Shown here: one piece after another, positions 9,258 through 19,571 of the stretch
Layout of the letters: the number at the start of each line of letters is the position of its first letter
Position numbering within the stretch: position 1 is the first letter of the stretch
DNA from: Fennellomyces sp. T-0311
Lineage: Eukaryota; Mucoromycota; Mucoromycetes; Mucorales; Lichtheimiaceae
Length of the DNA: 64,000 bases
Assembly: GCA_025266875.1 (NCBI GenBank)
Contig: JALLLT010000023.1
Location: forward strand, 372,001 to 436,000
Direction: 5' to 3'
Position numbers and translations under genes: made by a program
The notes under the pieces: model-generated
The model's database searches: none
What the model saw: only the letters and a program-made list of their open reading frames with translations
Told to the model about the DNA's origin: nothing

Positions 9258-12200
9258 TTAAGCCAGTTTCTTTTTATGTAAAGGAATCACAGTAGTTCTC
9301 GCGCCACGATTGTCTCCGGCTGTATGTTTAATGACCGCAACTTGTGTATACAGCCGATGGACAGGCAAGATGCAATAGAAATCTGGTTGGGTATATTCGC
9401 TCGACCAAGTCTCAATGTATTGATCGGTGTATTCGTGGACACGATCCTCAGCTTCTTGAAGGTAACGGACAAAGGCAAAGACGTGGTGTATGGGCCGGCC
9501 ATCAATGAGAAGCGTATGTCTGAAAAAGTACTGGATCTCACAGGGCCAGAAGATGACATTCCGCGGGCCTGTTGCGAACAAAACGAGAGCGTGAGCACCT
9601 CTACGCGACCGTGCTGCAAAGCTTCGGTACGTCTGCCCCATAAGCGTGATCGTCGCCATCACCTCGATCAAGTTGCTGACAAGTACCCCTTGGCCGGTCT
9701 GATTTTCTACATCGTCCAGCAGTATGGCAGGATACTGCGTACGATAAAACGCCAACAAGCAACGGTAATCATCGAGCGTCATGCGAGAAGAGGGTTTGAC
9801 TTTTAATGGATAGGCATCCGGCGGCAGTAGCTCGCTTCCCTTCACACTGCCAATGGCATCGGTATCTGTGGAAAGTGCGTAGAACGTGTGGATGTCGAAG
9901 TTCAGTGGCAATTCGGCAATAGTGTCCTGGATCGGCTGGACCTTATCCATAAAGCGGTTCAAAAATTGAAGATACACAGGAGCGGCACCAAAACGAGTTG
10001 CGAACGAATTCACGAAGTCGCGAACACCTGTCTTTTCCTGGAACTTTCTCATGAACGTGGCCTCGAACGAATCTTTCTGGTTGGTGTCGATGTCTTTCAA
10101 ATAGCCATTGTACCTCTCGAAGCTAAACAACCACCAGCCGTACAGAGAGGAGAAGTCCGCGATTGTCTCTCGCAGATGCAAGTGGAGATGCATGTTTGGT
10201 GAGATGAACCGGGCATCGTAGTTCACCTGGACTCCACGGCAAAACTGGACCAGTTCTTCGTCTGCAGAAGCAACCTCATCTTCGGTAATGGATGGCCTAA
10301 CCAAAGTACGACAGGCATCGACAAAGTGCAGCCAGTTGCGAAGTTTGTCATGAGGGAGGCGACCGTTCAGCACAATCGGCGAGTATATAAGACACCACGA
10401 CTTCCAGTCATCCGCTGTCATAAACGCAAAGCCGTTCTCGATCTTCCGGTTCAGCGAGACGTAGTCCGGAGGAGGTACAATGGTGTCAGCGATCTTCTGC
10501 ATTTGTCGCAGATCTCTGGTTGTCAAGTCCCGGTCAGAGAGCCACTTCTTGGCCATACGTCTCGCCGTGCCGAGAAACAAGTTGTGCATAGGGTCAACGA
10601 TTGTGCAGCGGATTGGATCAAAGTAATGCAGGCGATGGAGCTCAGAGTATCGAGCTCCATGATCGCGTTCAATTTGGCGGCGAGCGTCTCTTGTTTCGGC
10701 GTCGCGCCATAATGTAGCTTGAGTTCGGTATGCGTGAGGATCCCGAGGAACCCAGGTACTAACGTCAAAGCCAGAATAGTCAATGCGGCCGGTATCGGGA
10801 AACGTTGTAAACTGTCGATCACATTTATGGCATGCGTTGCGGCTCGCATGGGAGGTAAATCCACTGACTTTTCGAGCGGCAGGGATATCACAGGCGACGT
10901 TTAGAAGAGCGACTCGGACATTCGCACCAGTTGGTACCTCAGCGGTGGCAATGTTAAAACCTGTGTACCATTCCACCAAGTCATCTGTCAAGGGCCTCAA
11001 GTAATGGTTCAAGTCTGACGTGCTTGCTTCCTTTGGCCCGGGCATTACACCCACAAGAATGACATTCTCCGTTTTGAAACGGTCGGCACGAGGCAGGTTG
11101 TTGATCGTAAGGTAGATGGCACCGCAAGAGTATGTCGAATTAAGGTATGGTGAAAACCAATCAACATTGATCGTCAGCAATAGAGATCGAGGCCTAGCAA
11201 CAAAAGGTTGCTGGTTGGCGTCTTCAACGTTTCGCCACATGTCACCGTCATATATATCCGAGAATGTCCGTGCCATACGCCGACGGTGGGTACGCCAGTG
11301 CTCCAACTTCGCCTCGAACCCGGGACGCTTGAACATCCTCTCAAGTGAGGCTCTGAGTGGCTGATAGACAAATGTCTTCACTGGGGTGCGCTGACCTGCA
11401 ACGTCTTGAAACAATGGTTTGCCACAACGACGATCGTATCGGATGTCATTGTTGGTGCATTCATCCGAGATGGCAGGTTGTCCTGGTCCAAGGCGATACA
11501 GGTAGTGGCATCGAGGACAAGATACGTAGGTGCGCAGGCGATCGGTCAATGAGGAGAAGCCAGTATATCGACGCAATGTTGCAAGTGACCCTGGCAGCGA
11601 AAACGTTGGGAATACCTCTGCTAGCACAATCGTACAAAAGTCGATCAAAATGGTAACCGCCCGCTCGGAAAGGAAATGTAGTTGAAAAAGGACAATGAAT
11701 ACCACAGTGAAAGTGAGTAGCAGCGGGACGGTGTTCATCCAGGAAGTATTCGCATGACGAATTTGCGTAAGTTCTACAGTCATGTACAATGTGAGGATAA
11801 TGCAAATATGTATAATAAACTGCTTCTTAACAACTAACCTTCCTCGTTGACTACCTCTGTTGCATTGTTCACTTGTTGCCCTTGCATTGCGAACTCGACA
11901 TCCAAAGCATCCATTGCACCGCCAGTATCACTACTACCATCGCTATCGCTTGGATCGGCATCATCGTCATCACGCATGTATTCGTCGTCATTGGCATCGG
12001 AAACGTTATCGCCACCATCTTCGTCGTCATATGCATCGTCATCCGAAGAGATTAACTCTTCCAGTGGTTCACCATCCATCTCTACTATATGAATTTTAGT
12101 AAACGCTATGCGATATACAGAATGAGCCGTTACCATCATCATCTGCAGGACGTATTGGTGTTCCTTGTCTACGCATCATCGGTGCTGGATCGGCAAACTG

Positions 12201-12419
12201 CTGCTGTCTCTCGAATCGTGCCACAACTGCACGCACTGTAATGTTAACACTATTATTATTGGTTCGTTCTTTCAAGCATTCCAATAAAGAAATACCATCA
12301 TCTCTAGGTCCAGCAAACGATCGCTCATAATGTCTTTCGCGTGCTTCCCGCGATATCATCCGGAATCCAAGGTTATTCTGTGCACTGCACACGGAACAAT
12401 AACAGGCCACATCGTTCAT
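9258..12419 (-). CDS. Tnp2-like (Transposase_21-type) transposase of the complete CACTA-type element
   Basis: Cut-and-paste transposase acting on the element ends in the nucleus. Exons 12419-12134, 12084-11839 and 11773-9258 join in phase to give 1015 aa, with no internal stop. The N-terminus has CYCSVC and an SREARERHYE segment. Residues about 100-175 are acidic (DDDAYDDEDGGDN). A hydrophobic stretch follows (VPLLLTFTVVFIVLFQLHFL), then a CPRC..ECTNND..RRCG zinc-type cluster. The catalytic region holds NVDWFSPYLNSTYSCGAIYL, VILVGVMPGPKEA, DIPAARKVSGFTSH...CHKC and FDPIRCTIVDPMHNLFLGTA, hallmarks of fungal Tnp2/Transposase_21 proteins; aspartates in these blocks are the likely catalytic residues. 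The hydrophobic stretch is conserved in the broken sister copy, odd for a nuclear enzyme. Confidence 0.85.
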
Positions 12420-13556
12420 TGAAGTGATAGAGAAAAAGTTTAATGAGAACTGCTCTTTTATACACTTTGTATCTTATTAACGTGCTTATATTAGATAAGC
12501 AAGCTATATTAAAAACACATAGCTTAATGAATTACAGGCAACTTTTACAGAACAATAGCACTATTGTGCATGATATAATTAATGCAGCTGCAACAGCTTG
12601 CAAGACTTTGCTTATGCAACCCCAATGTGACGCGTGGCATTACAGGATATTGAGCGATAAATTTTTAAATTGCTTTTTGTCCTTGGTAACGCCTCCAAAA
12701 AATAGCAAAACTTGCTCTCTCAACTGCTGAAATTTCTCCAGCGGCGAGCTCTCGATTCTTTTCTTCGTACGATCGATCGCCAATGCATCCGTTCCTTCAT
12801 TAGCTCTCCATTGATGCAACTCCTCATCGATCCCGTTCTCTTCCTAATCAAAATGGTGGTGGAACAATACCACCTCCTTCGCCTTCGGCTCATACAGTGC
12901 TTTAATGCTAGATAAAAAGAAAGCCTCCTAATTTAGAATAATGCAGCGGTATACATGATGCGGGTTTAGTACATACAGTACTTTCTCCCTCGCGAACGAC
13001 GGGCGGAGCACGACCAGAGCACTGCGGCCATCATCTGAGGCACAGCACGTCGGACCAATGCAGCCGTCGTTGGGCAGCTCCCTTTTCAGCCCCTGGTACC
13101 GTTGCTAACGCTGCTGCTGTTTGATGCTTACATATTTTACAATAAAAATTTTGGTATATAAAAGACGAATGGATAGCATGCTGTCCTTTTAAGTATGATA
13201 TATACAACCAGCAGTTGCATTTCACATATAGCAATTACACAAGACAGTATGCATCCTATCATATTCTGTCAGCTCCCCCGACCCGGTGCAGTTTATCCAT
13301 ACCCTGCTCAATCCACCGTCATTTCTTTACACAAAATATATGTGCATAGTGCATACTCTCACAGTAGTTGCCAATTTGTTTATGCTTACATCTCTTCCAC
13401 TATGCATAATGCCGCATATAACCCCCATTCAATCGCTTTCTTCCACTATAAATCTTGGGGTACCGTCTAGTAACCTCTCCCCCAAATAGTGCCTATTCCG
13501 GCAGCAACTATCATCTTCAAAGGATTTCTTTCGTAACCATAATACTGTAAATTATA
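12420..13556. other. Right non-coding arm of element 2, upstream of the transposase gene
   Basis: About 1.1 kb with no recognisable gene, presumably holding the transposase promoter (reading leftward). Just outside the nested MITE, 13543-13561 is a short palindrome (TACTGTAAATTATACAGTA) that overlaps the MITE's left end. Confidence 0.5.
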
Positions 13557-13700
13557 CAGTATTTCCAAAAATTAATGTCGCTACCCAAAGGAATCAATGT
13601 CGTTCCAAAAATGGAAGTCGCTGTATATTTTATATTATAAAAATTGGACCTTGGCGACATTGATTTTTATGGATAGCGACATTACTTTTTGGAAATACTG
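13557..13700. mobile_element. 144-bp TA-flanked MITE nested in element 2
   Basis: The inverted ends begin CAGTATTTCCAAAAA and run about 30 bp, with the left and right arms differing at about three positions. TA flanks both sides (13555-13556, 13701-13702). The motif ATGTCG recurs internally. It is a Tc1/mariner-type MITE with ends unlike the one at 4973-5073. Its position inside the larger transposon makes it the younger insertion. Confidence 0.85.
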
Positions 13701-13887
13701 TATCTGTGCGTAATTTTGGGTGTTTTATGCCGTGAAAGTGAAACAGCTATCACAACTGGTACTTTTTAATAATTCAATGCATACATATTGTTCTGTTATA
13801 GTAGTTCTACAAGTCTGCTTTGCATAATTATTGCATATATACTTTATTTAGTAATTGGGGGGCCATCATTTTTTTTCAAAATCAGGT

Positions 13888-13926
13888 TGGCATATATCAA
13901 TGCATATATCAAGTACTTGATATATG
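13888..13926. repeat. Subterminal palindrome, right end of element 2
   Basis: A perfect copy of the 24-bp palindrome seen at 6890-6913 lies at 13903-13926. It is preceded by a partial copy (CATATATCAA at 13891-13900). The left arm has more copies than the right. Confidence 0.85.
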
Positions 13927-13941
13927 GGTTTTCGCGCAGTG

Positions 13942-14101
13942 TTACCACAGCGGTTCATGTGCCTTACAACCATGTCAATGATTCAACCCCTCGAAAATAA
14001 GCTTTTATTATTTAAAGTAATGATTCAACATACGAAATAAATCAGTTATTACTTAAGTCTCATCACTTACCTGCCTCTTCTAATTATTGAATATCACAAT
14101 C
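13942..14101 (+). repeat. Right half of the repeat interrupted by element 2
   Basis: This matches the reverse complement of 4665-4826 closely. It starts at the duplicated TTA immediately outside the transposon. Confidence 0.85.
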
Positions 14102-14315
14102 AATTTCTTTTTTATTACAAATTTTAAAGGTTTTTTTTTTAAAAAAAAACATCATTATATATTCCAAATAAGGAAGAAGTTTTTCTTAAGAACTTCGTTA
14201 GTAATTTCATTAATAATTTTGAAGGTATTTTTCTAAGTTTACTATTATGATATATAGATTAAAAAATCTTTTTTTGTTTACATCTAGCAAAATGTGAAAC
14301 ATTTTTAGAACTGAG

Positions 14316-14388
14316 GGGGATGTGGCGAAATGGATAACGCGCTGGCCTCCGGAGCCAGAGATTGCGGGTTCGAGTCCCGTCATCCTCG
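14316..14388 (+). tRNA. tRNA-Arg (anticodon CCG)
   Basis: A 73-nt cloverleaf decoding CGG. The acceptor arms GGGGATG and CATCCTC pair over seven positions (one G-U), with discriminator G. The anticodon arm CTGGC-CTCCGGA-GCCAG gives anticodon CCG. The T arm is CGGG-TTCGAGT-CCCG with a perfect B box, and an A-box-like TGGCGAAATGG is present. There is no intron. A short TTTT after 14395 is a plausible polymerase III terminator. It sits between transposon sequences. Confidence 0.93.
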
Positions 14389-14610
14389 CTCCCTATTTTC
14401 AAAAGAATAGGTTGGAGGATGGCCTGGAATTTGTCGTAGCCATTTCTGGCGGACTTCCTTTTGTTTCCTTTTTAGACGATCCTTCCTTGTCGCGCAGTAT
14501 TAGCTGTTGCACAGATCGCTGCGGTATGCCGCAGTACCTCTTTGTACACCCTTTGGTTATTATCCTTATCATCAAATCCATTATCCACATCATGCGCAGT
14601 AAGCCGCAGT

Positions 14611-14875
14611 AGTATTTTATTAGCAGTAGAAAACATATAAATATCCCCTTAGACTAAAAGAATAAACATTATCTTACGACTTCTCTTTCAAACCTTTTCT
14701 CTGTTATTGGCTACGGTTCATCCGCCAACAAGTGACACCACACGTGTCACTTTTTGGCGGATAGACCCGTGGCCAATAACAGAAAAGAGGTTTGAGAGAG
14801 AAGTAGATAGATGACGTTTATTGCTTTTGTCTATGGGGATATTTATATAATCTAGCTAATAAAGTATTATCTGTA
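14611..14875. mobile_element. 265-bp foldback element
   Basis: A near-complete palindrome. The left arm runs from about 14611 (TATTTTATTAGC, then TATAAATATCCCC, then ACTTCTCT..CAAACCT) to TGTTATTGGC at about 14710. The right arm is the inverted copy, 14771-14875. The core holds a further pair, TCCGCCAA with TTGGCGGA, around CACACGTGT. It would fold into a hairpin of roughly 100 bp. It has no coding capacity. Target duplications were not clear. It is probably a foldback-type MITE; an inverted duplication by another route is possible. Confidence 0.75.
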
Positions 14876-15993
14876 ATAATGCGTGTAATGACTATGGTAT
14901 GAGTAATGTGGGCAACAAGGTGAATATGTGTGAGTCATGCTGGGGTGTAAAAGGGATGGACGCGTTGTGAGTAATATTCGTGCAACAGCGCGTTGCTGTG
15001 CAACAAAGAGATATCACGAACCATCTGTCCAAAAAGAGAAATACAAAGAAGCCCGCCAGAATGGCTACGACAGAGTTTCTCGTCGGAAAAAGGATATTCC
15101 GTTGTTGGATCTGGTGTACATTAACAGTGCAAAGCTTTCCTTTGCTAATGAATACACGAGATTGAATTGTGCGGGCTATCAAGGCAAGGTAGTCCAGGTA
15201 ATGTGTGCACAATACCCTTCTAAAACACTTGTAGAAGCTGTCGATCGATGAAGAAAAACGTAAAACCTATAATAGATTCAACATACTGCATTTCTGTCTG
15301 TAGTATTTTTATAGCACATAATGAACTTTCAGACGCGGGGTCAAACCACGGCTGTTTTTTCTGGCAAAAAACTACTTCCCTATTTATATTGGGTGCTGAG
15401 TTCACGGTGAATGTGTATCATATGTTGTATCCAACATGAACGCGCCCTGGCAAGCTTCTTTGTCCCCTATGCTGTCCGTCAGCGAATAAGAGCTTTCCAT
15501 CCTTAGCGCCGTTTCCCACTTCCGACATTGGGAACGTTAAGCTTCATGCTTACCAAATACCCAGCCAATCAGGTTACTTATATACACGACCTTCCGGTCA
15601 ACGTGCCTCTTCACGGATATGCTCTGCCAGCATTCATCCCATCGACTGTCACGATCCATAACTGCTCAACAAAATAAGATTGCGATCACACATCACTCAT
15701 GGAAATACCAGCTTAAGGAAATCCCATCATGGATAAGCATTTATTATAAATAGAGAGAGCAAAATATATGGAATAAGTCAGTTACCTTTTTGAGCCTCGT
15801 TGACATATTTGTCTCTTACACTTGCTCTTCCTCTTTGATTTACCATCATAGCCTTATCTGTGCTATAACAGGCATTGAGTTAATGCAAGCGGCCCTTCTT
15901 GATGTACTGAGGTTTCAGAGACACTTGGGTTATAAATAATACACGATTAACTATACCGTTGTGTAGTCATAATAATAGTAGAAACAGCGGAAG
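14876..15993. other. Spacer with only short open frames
   Basis: No gene was recognised. A segment near 15735-15930 weakly resembles the repeat at 6480-6760. Confidence 0.45.
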
Positions 15994-16009
15994 TAGTGAA
16001 GAAGCTCAG

Positions 16010-17352
16010 CAGTACAAATCCTGTGTTATGAAGGGGACAAGCACGGTAGGCCAGGCAAAGATCGACCAGATACTGTACATACAACGGTGTCGGCCTTACT
16101 ATATGCTGATGATGTTGCTCTTATCGGCTCTCCTAACGACATGGTCCAACTATTGAAGCTAGCCGAACAACACTCACTCGACAATGGATACCGATGGCAC
16201 CCCGATAAGTGTGCGATCATAGTGCCGCCATCGCAACGGAACAGCAGCCAGGAGACAGACACACAGTACACTATCTACAATACCACAATACGCAAAGTAC
16301 CCAGCTTCCAATACCTGGGTATTCCGTTCACGTACCAAGGTATCGATAGTGAGCAGCTCATCAACCAGCGTATTACGAAGGCAACTGGTAGTATGGCGAT
16401 GCTCCGACAACTGGGTATCCATCAATATGGTATCGGATTATGGCCAGCTTTACGTACCTACCGCTCGTTTGTGCGCCCAGTTCTGGAATACGGTATCGCA
16501 ATCACGGCACTATCGGTGAAGCAACTCGAGAAACTACACAAAGCTCAGACCGGATGCATCAAGATGGCTTTCAATCGCAGTAACTCGACAATCTTTCCTA
16601 CCATAGTTGCTATGGTAATGGCTGATCTGCCATCGATGCAGCTTCGGGCACGAGCTCTACAACTCAAATTTGTCACTCGATTACGCACACTACCGATGTC
16701 TAGCATGGTACGATCAGTAGAGCTGTCAATCCTCTGGGACGCCAAGAAGAAGCCTAATGACGACCAATGGAAAAGGCTGACAACAGCAAACCCACTTCAT
16801 TAGGAGTACGCTAAACTGCAACGACATACAGATGCATCGAAGGACCCAACGGAAGCAGCAATTGCAAACAAACGGGACGACGAACTCAAATCACGAGCTA
16901 ACAAGTACAAGACAATCCGCTGCCTCCGCCAACAGAGAATAGTTGACCCAATTCTATATTTAAGCGCCTTCCCTAAGGATAGACATCGGCTAGTCCGGTG
17001 GCGCATGCACTGGCTCCCTTCATACCCGTTAAAGAACTGTCGATGTGGTACTGTTGCCGCGACACGAGAGCACTACACTACTTGCCCCCAAATAGGCACT
17101 TCGATGGAGGAGTTATTAGAAGCCTTCGGCCCTATCCCCGCGCTAACTGACGAGATGCAGCCGCTGGACCACATAATGAACTGCTTGCCGCGTTCAAATG
17201 CTGGACTGCTACGAGGCAAATGGAAGAGGGCATGGCCCGCCCTGATTCATGTGCTACGCAAGATCGACTACCTGAGCCACCCAACTGCTGAGGTCGGAGA
17301 AGAAGAACCAGCCCCGGAAGTCGCCTTACAACCCCATACTGACCACCCATAA
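16010..17352 (+). pseudogene. LINE reverse transcriptase, C-terminal part, one in-frame stop
   Basis: The open frame enters from the truncated left edge and reaches the catalytic SALLYADDVALIG motif near 16095. It continues through the thumb (FQYLGIPFTYQG) and connection region to 16800, where TAG at 16801-16803 interrupts it. The same frame then reads on without another stop to 17352, through CRCGTVAATREHYTTCP, the C-terminal zinc-knuckle-like motif of Jockey/I-type LINEs. The fingers domain, the endonuclease and any first open frame are missing. A single stop in about 440 codons suggests a fairly young dead copy. Confidence 0.85.
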
Positions 17353-17569
17353 ACAACGCACATGATATGTGCGATGGTATCTATCATAGCATTCTCTCCC
17401 ACTACAATCCCATGCACCTCGCCACTATTTTCAAATCCGACCTGTCTTTTTTCTCCCTAACGGGGTTTTTTCAGACATGGTTGTACTATTCTTCGTACCG
17501 CAAGGAAGTGACCTTATGCCTATAGGAGCAGGTCAATCATCTTCCACCAAATAAATATACATTTTCAAC
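16010..17569 (+). mobile_element. 5'-truncated LINE (non-LTR retrotransposon) with target-site duplication
   Basis: The insert is bounded by a 16-bp direct repeat differing at one position: 15994-16009 and 17570-17585 (TAGTGAAGAAGCT-C/G-AG). It contains the C-terminal half of a reverse transcriptase in the same orientation and a non-coding 3' tail of about 215 bp ending AATATACATTTTCAAC, without a long poly(A). Truncation just upstream of the catalytic YADD with a long duplication is the usual result of target-primed reverse transcription. Confidence 0.85.
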
Positions 17570-17585
17570 TAGTGAAGAAGCTGAG

Positions 17586-18603
17586 TGATCGTAAGGTACT
17601 TTACGATGGAGGTGAAAATGTCACTTTTAGCAGGAAATTTTCAACGTGAATGTATCCTCGAGCTGTGCAACATCTGTAGTATGAAATTGTACGTTAGCCA
17701 TTTCATCAAGCTTCTTTTATATCAACAAAGGGTAACAGATATTCAATGTACGTATTTGGATTGAAATTGACAGTTTTGATATTAGTATTATCCCAGTATT
17801 AGGTAGGTGTAAATTATTGAGCAGCGAAGGAAAATGTAAAAAGTGAGGATGCCAGTGAGTAATAAGAAACATCGATGACACTGGATCTTCCACAGAACAA
17901 GAAAAAAACTGAAGTTCGTTTTCGCCCTGCAATTGAGATTATAATGTTTTGCTTGGTAATATAGACACCAACAGGCGTTTACTTGACTAGTTATTGCTAT
18001 GTTCAACTATTCAAGTCATATGTATCCAGTAATATCACGAGGTCATACGTATTGGCTTTCATTTATGAAAATAATAGCCTATCTATGTGCTTAATCATAG
18101 AACATGCACATGCTGTCCCTTCAGTACATTTATTTATAATCAGAAAAAAATTGTTTGATTGATATGCTGCTGTAGCACCGGCTTTACATACGTTACATAT
18201 GTAGAGTATTGGATTCCAGATACAATCATATTTTCTCATCAAAACAATGTCATAGTATGGACAAGCAATAGAATGAGTAAACTCATATATCTGCTGAGCA
18301 ACGCATAACATATATCACCAGAACACCGGGATTAGGCTCAGGAAAGAGAAACATATCTGGATCATGCATAAAGAACGATAATGCCAAAGGCAAACTGTTG
18401 TTACAAGTATATTTGAGCCTGAATGACATAACTGAGCAGACTATATTGAAAGAGGTCCTTATTTAAAAAATACCCAAATATCAAAGGACGGTATGTGTCT
18501 TGGGCAGGAAGTAAACATTTGGAACAATAAAAACAGACAAACGGATGTGGTTGTTGGCAGTTCGTTACTCTCTTCCTTTCGTTCCTTTTTCCTTGTTTGT
18601 GCC
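17586..18603. other. AT-rich spacer and upstream region of the SURF4 gene
   Basis: No gene, RNA or clear repeat was recognised. The last roughly 150 bp before 18604 contain T/C-rich sequence suited to a promoter and leader. Confidence 0.5.
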
Positions 18604-19557
18604 ATGGCGGCTGAATCATCGTTACGAGCTGCTGGTGACCAGATTGAACATGCCATTGACACCTGGACACGGCCCATCAAGCCTCATCTTCCAGCCATAA
18701 GTCGCTTCTTAATTGTTGCAACTTTTTACGAGGATGCATTGCGCATTGTCGCACAATGGGGTATACAACTTGCATATTTATCAGAACGATGTCATTTGCC
18801 GCGAGTATTGACGGGATTGTACTTGGGTTTCAACGTCATGGTAAGGAGAAAAGAGGTGTTGCTTTTGTGAAAAAAAATAGTGAACTGAAAGGATAAACGT
18901 GTAGAGCATGCTGGCGTTTTCAACGTGCATTATTACCAAACGTCATGTTACTGTTTCCGTCATTGCTTTGGCAACAGTGGTTGCTACACAAGCTATCATG
19001 TATGGTCTTGTTTTTGATATGGTAAGTCTTTATGACTGGATGAACGAAAGGTGTTGTGCTGAGACACAAGCGGCCAGCTCTTTTTCCTAAGAAACTTGTC
19101 AATTACGGGTGGGCTATTACTCGTTCTATCCGAATCGTTGCTCCGCCGACAATCCAGCAACAAGTCTTCCGTCATGTTTTCGCTGCCGCAAATGTCAGAA
19201 AACGAGCGACACAAATACTTTCAGCTGATGGGGCGAGTACTGCTGGTACTCTTGTTTGTTGGATTTATCTTTAACGGCGAGTGGAGTATAATGCGGATCG
19301 TGTTCTCGTTGATTGGTTTGGCAGCGTGCGTTATGGTGATCGTGGGCTTCCGTGCGAAATGGTCAGCGACCTTCCTCGTATCGCTACTGTGCATCATGAA
19401 TGTCTTGCTCAACAACTGGTTTAACCTGTCCGGATACCAGCGCGACTTTGTAAAATACGATTTTTTCCAGACATTAAGCATCGTAGGCGGCTTGTTGCTC
19501 TTGATCTCGATCGGCCCTGGTGGTCTTAGCTATGATGAAAAGAAGAAGGAATTCTAA
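18604..19557 (+). CDS. SURF4/Erv29-type ER cargo receptor
   Basis: Membrane receptor that loads soluble secretory cargo into COPII vesicles at the ER. Exons 18604-18840, 18905-19021 and 19078-19557 join in phase to give 277 aa, close to the family length of about 270. The N-terminus (HAIDTWTRPIKPHLPAISRF, TFYEDALRIVAQW) matches the family opening. Further on are LRNLSITGGLLLVLSES, GRVLLVLLFVGF and FVKYDFFQTLSIVGGLLLLI, with about seven membrane segments. The C-terminus SYDEKKKEF has lysines at -3 and -4, a KKXX retrieval signal. For exon 3 I chose the acceptor at 19076-19077 because it restores the conserved LFFLRNL; the AG before 19091 would break the frame. Function by homology. Confidence 0.93.
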
Positions 19558-19571
19558 ATTATAAAATTGCT

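Larger units (their letters stand above)
6875..13941 (-). mobile_element. Complete 7.07-kb CACTA-type DNA transposon (element 2)
   Basis: The ends read CACTGGGCAACAAGG (left) and, on the opposite strand, CACTGCGCGAAAACC (right). Both lead into ATATATCAAG repeats. TTA occurs directly outside both ends (6872-6874, 13942-13944). The flanks are the two halves of a repeat found unbroken at 4665-4847, where one TTA joins them, so insertion with a 3-bp duplication is seen directly. CACTA/EnSpm elements typically have CACT(A/G) ends, 3-bp duplications and subterminal repeats. Contents: transposase gene (12419-9258, -), convergent coiled-coil gene (8044-9187, +), subterminal palindromes at both ends, and a nested MITE at 13557-13700. 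Both genes appear intact. Confidence 0.88.
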
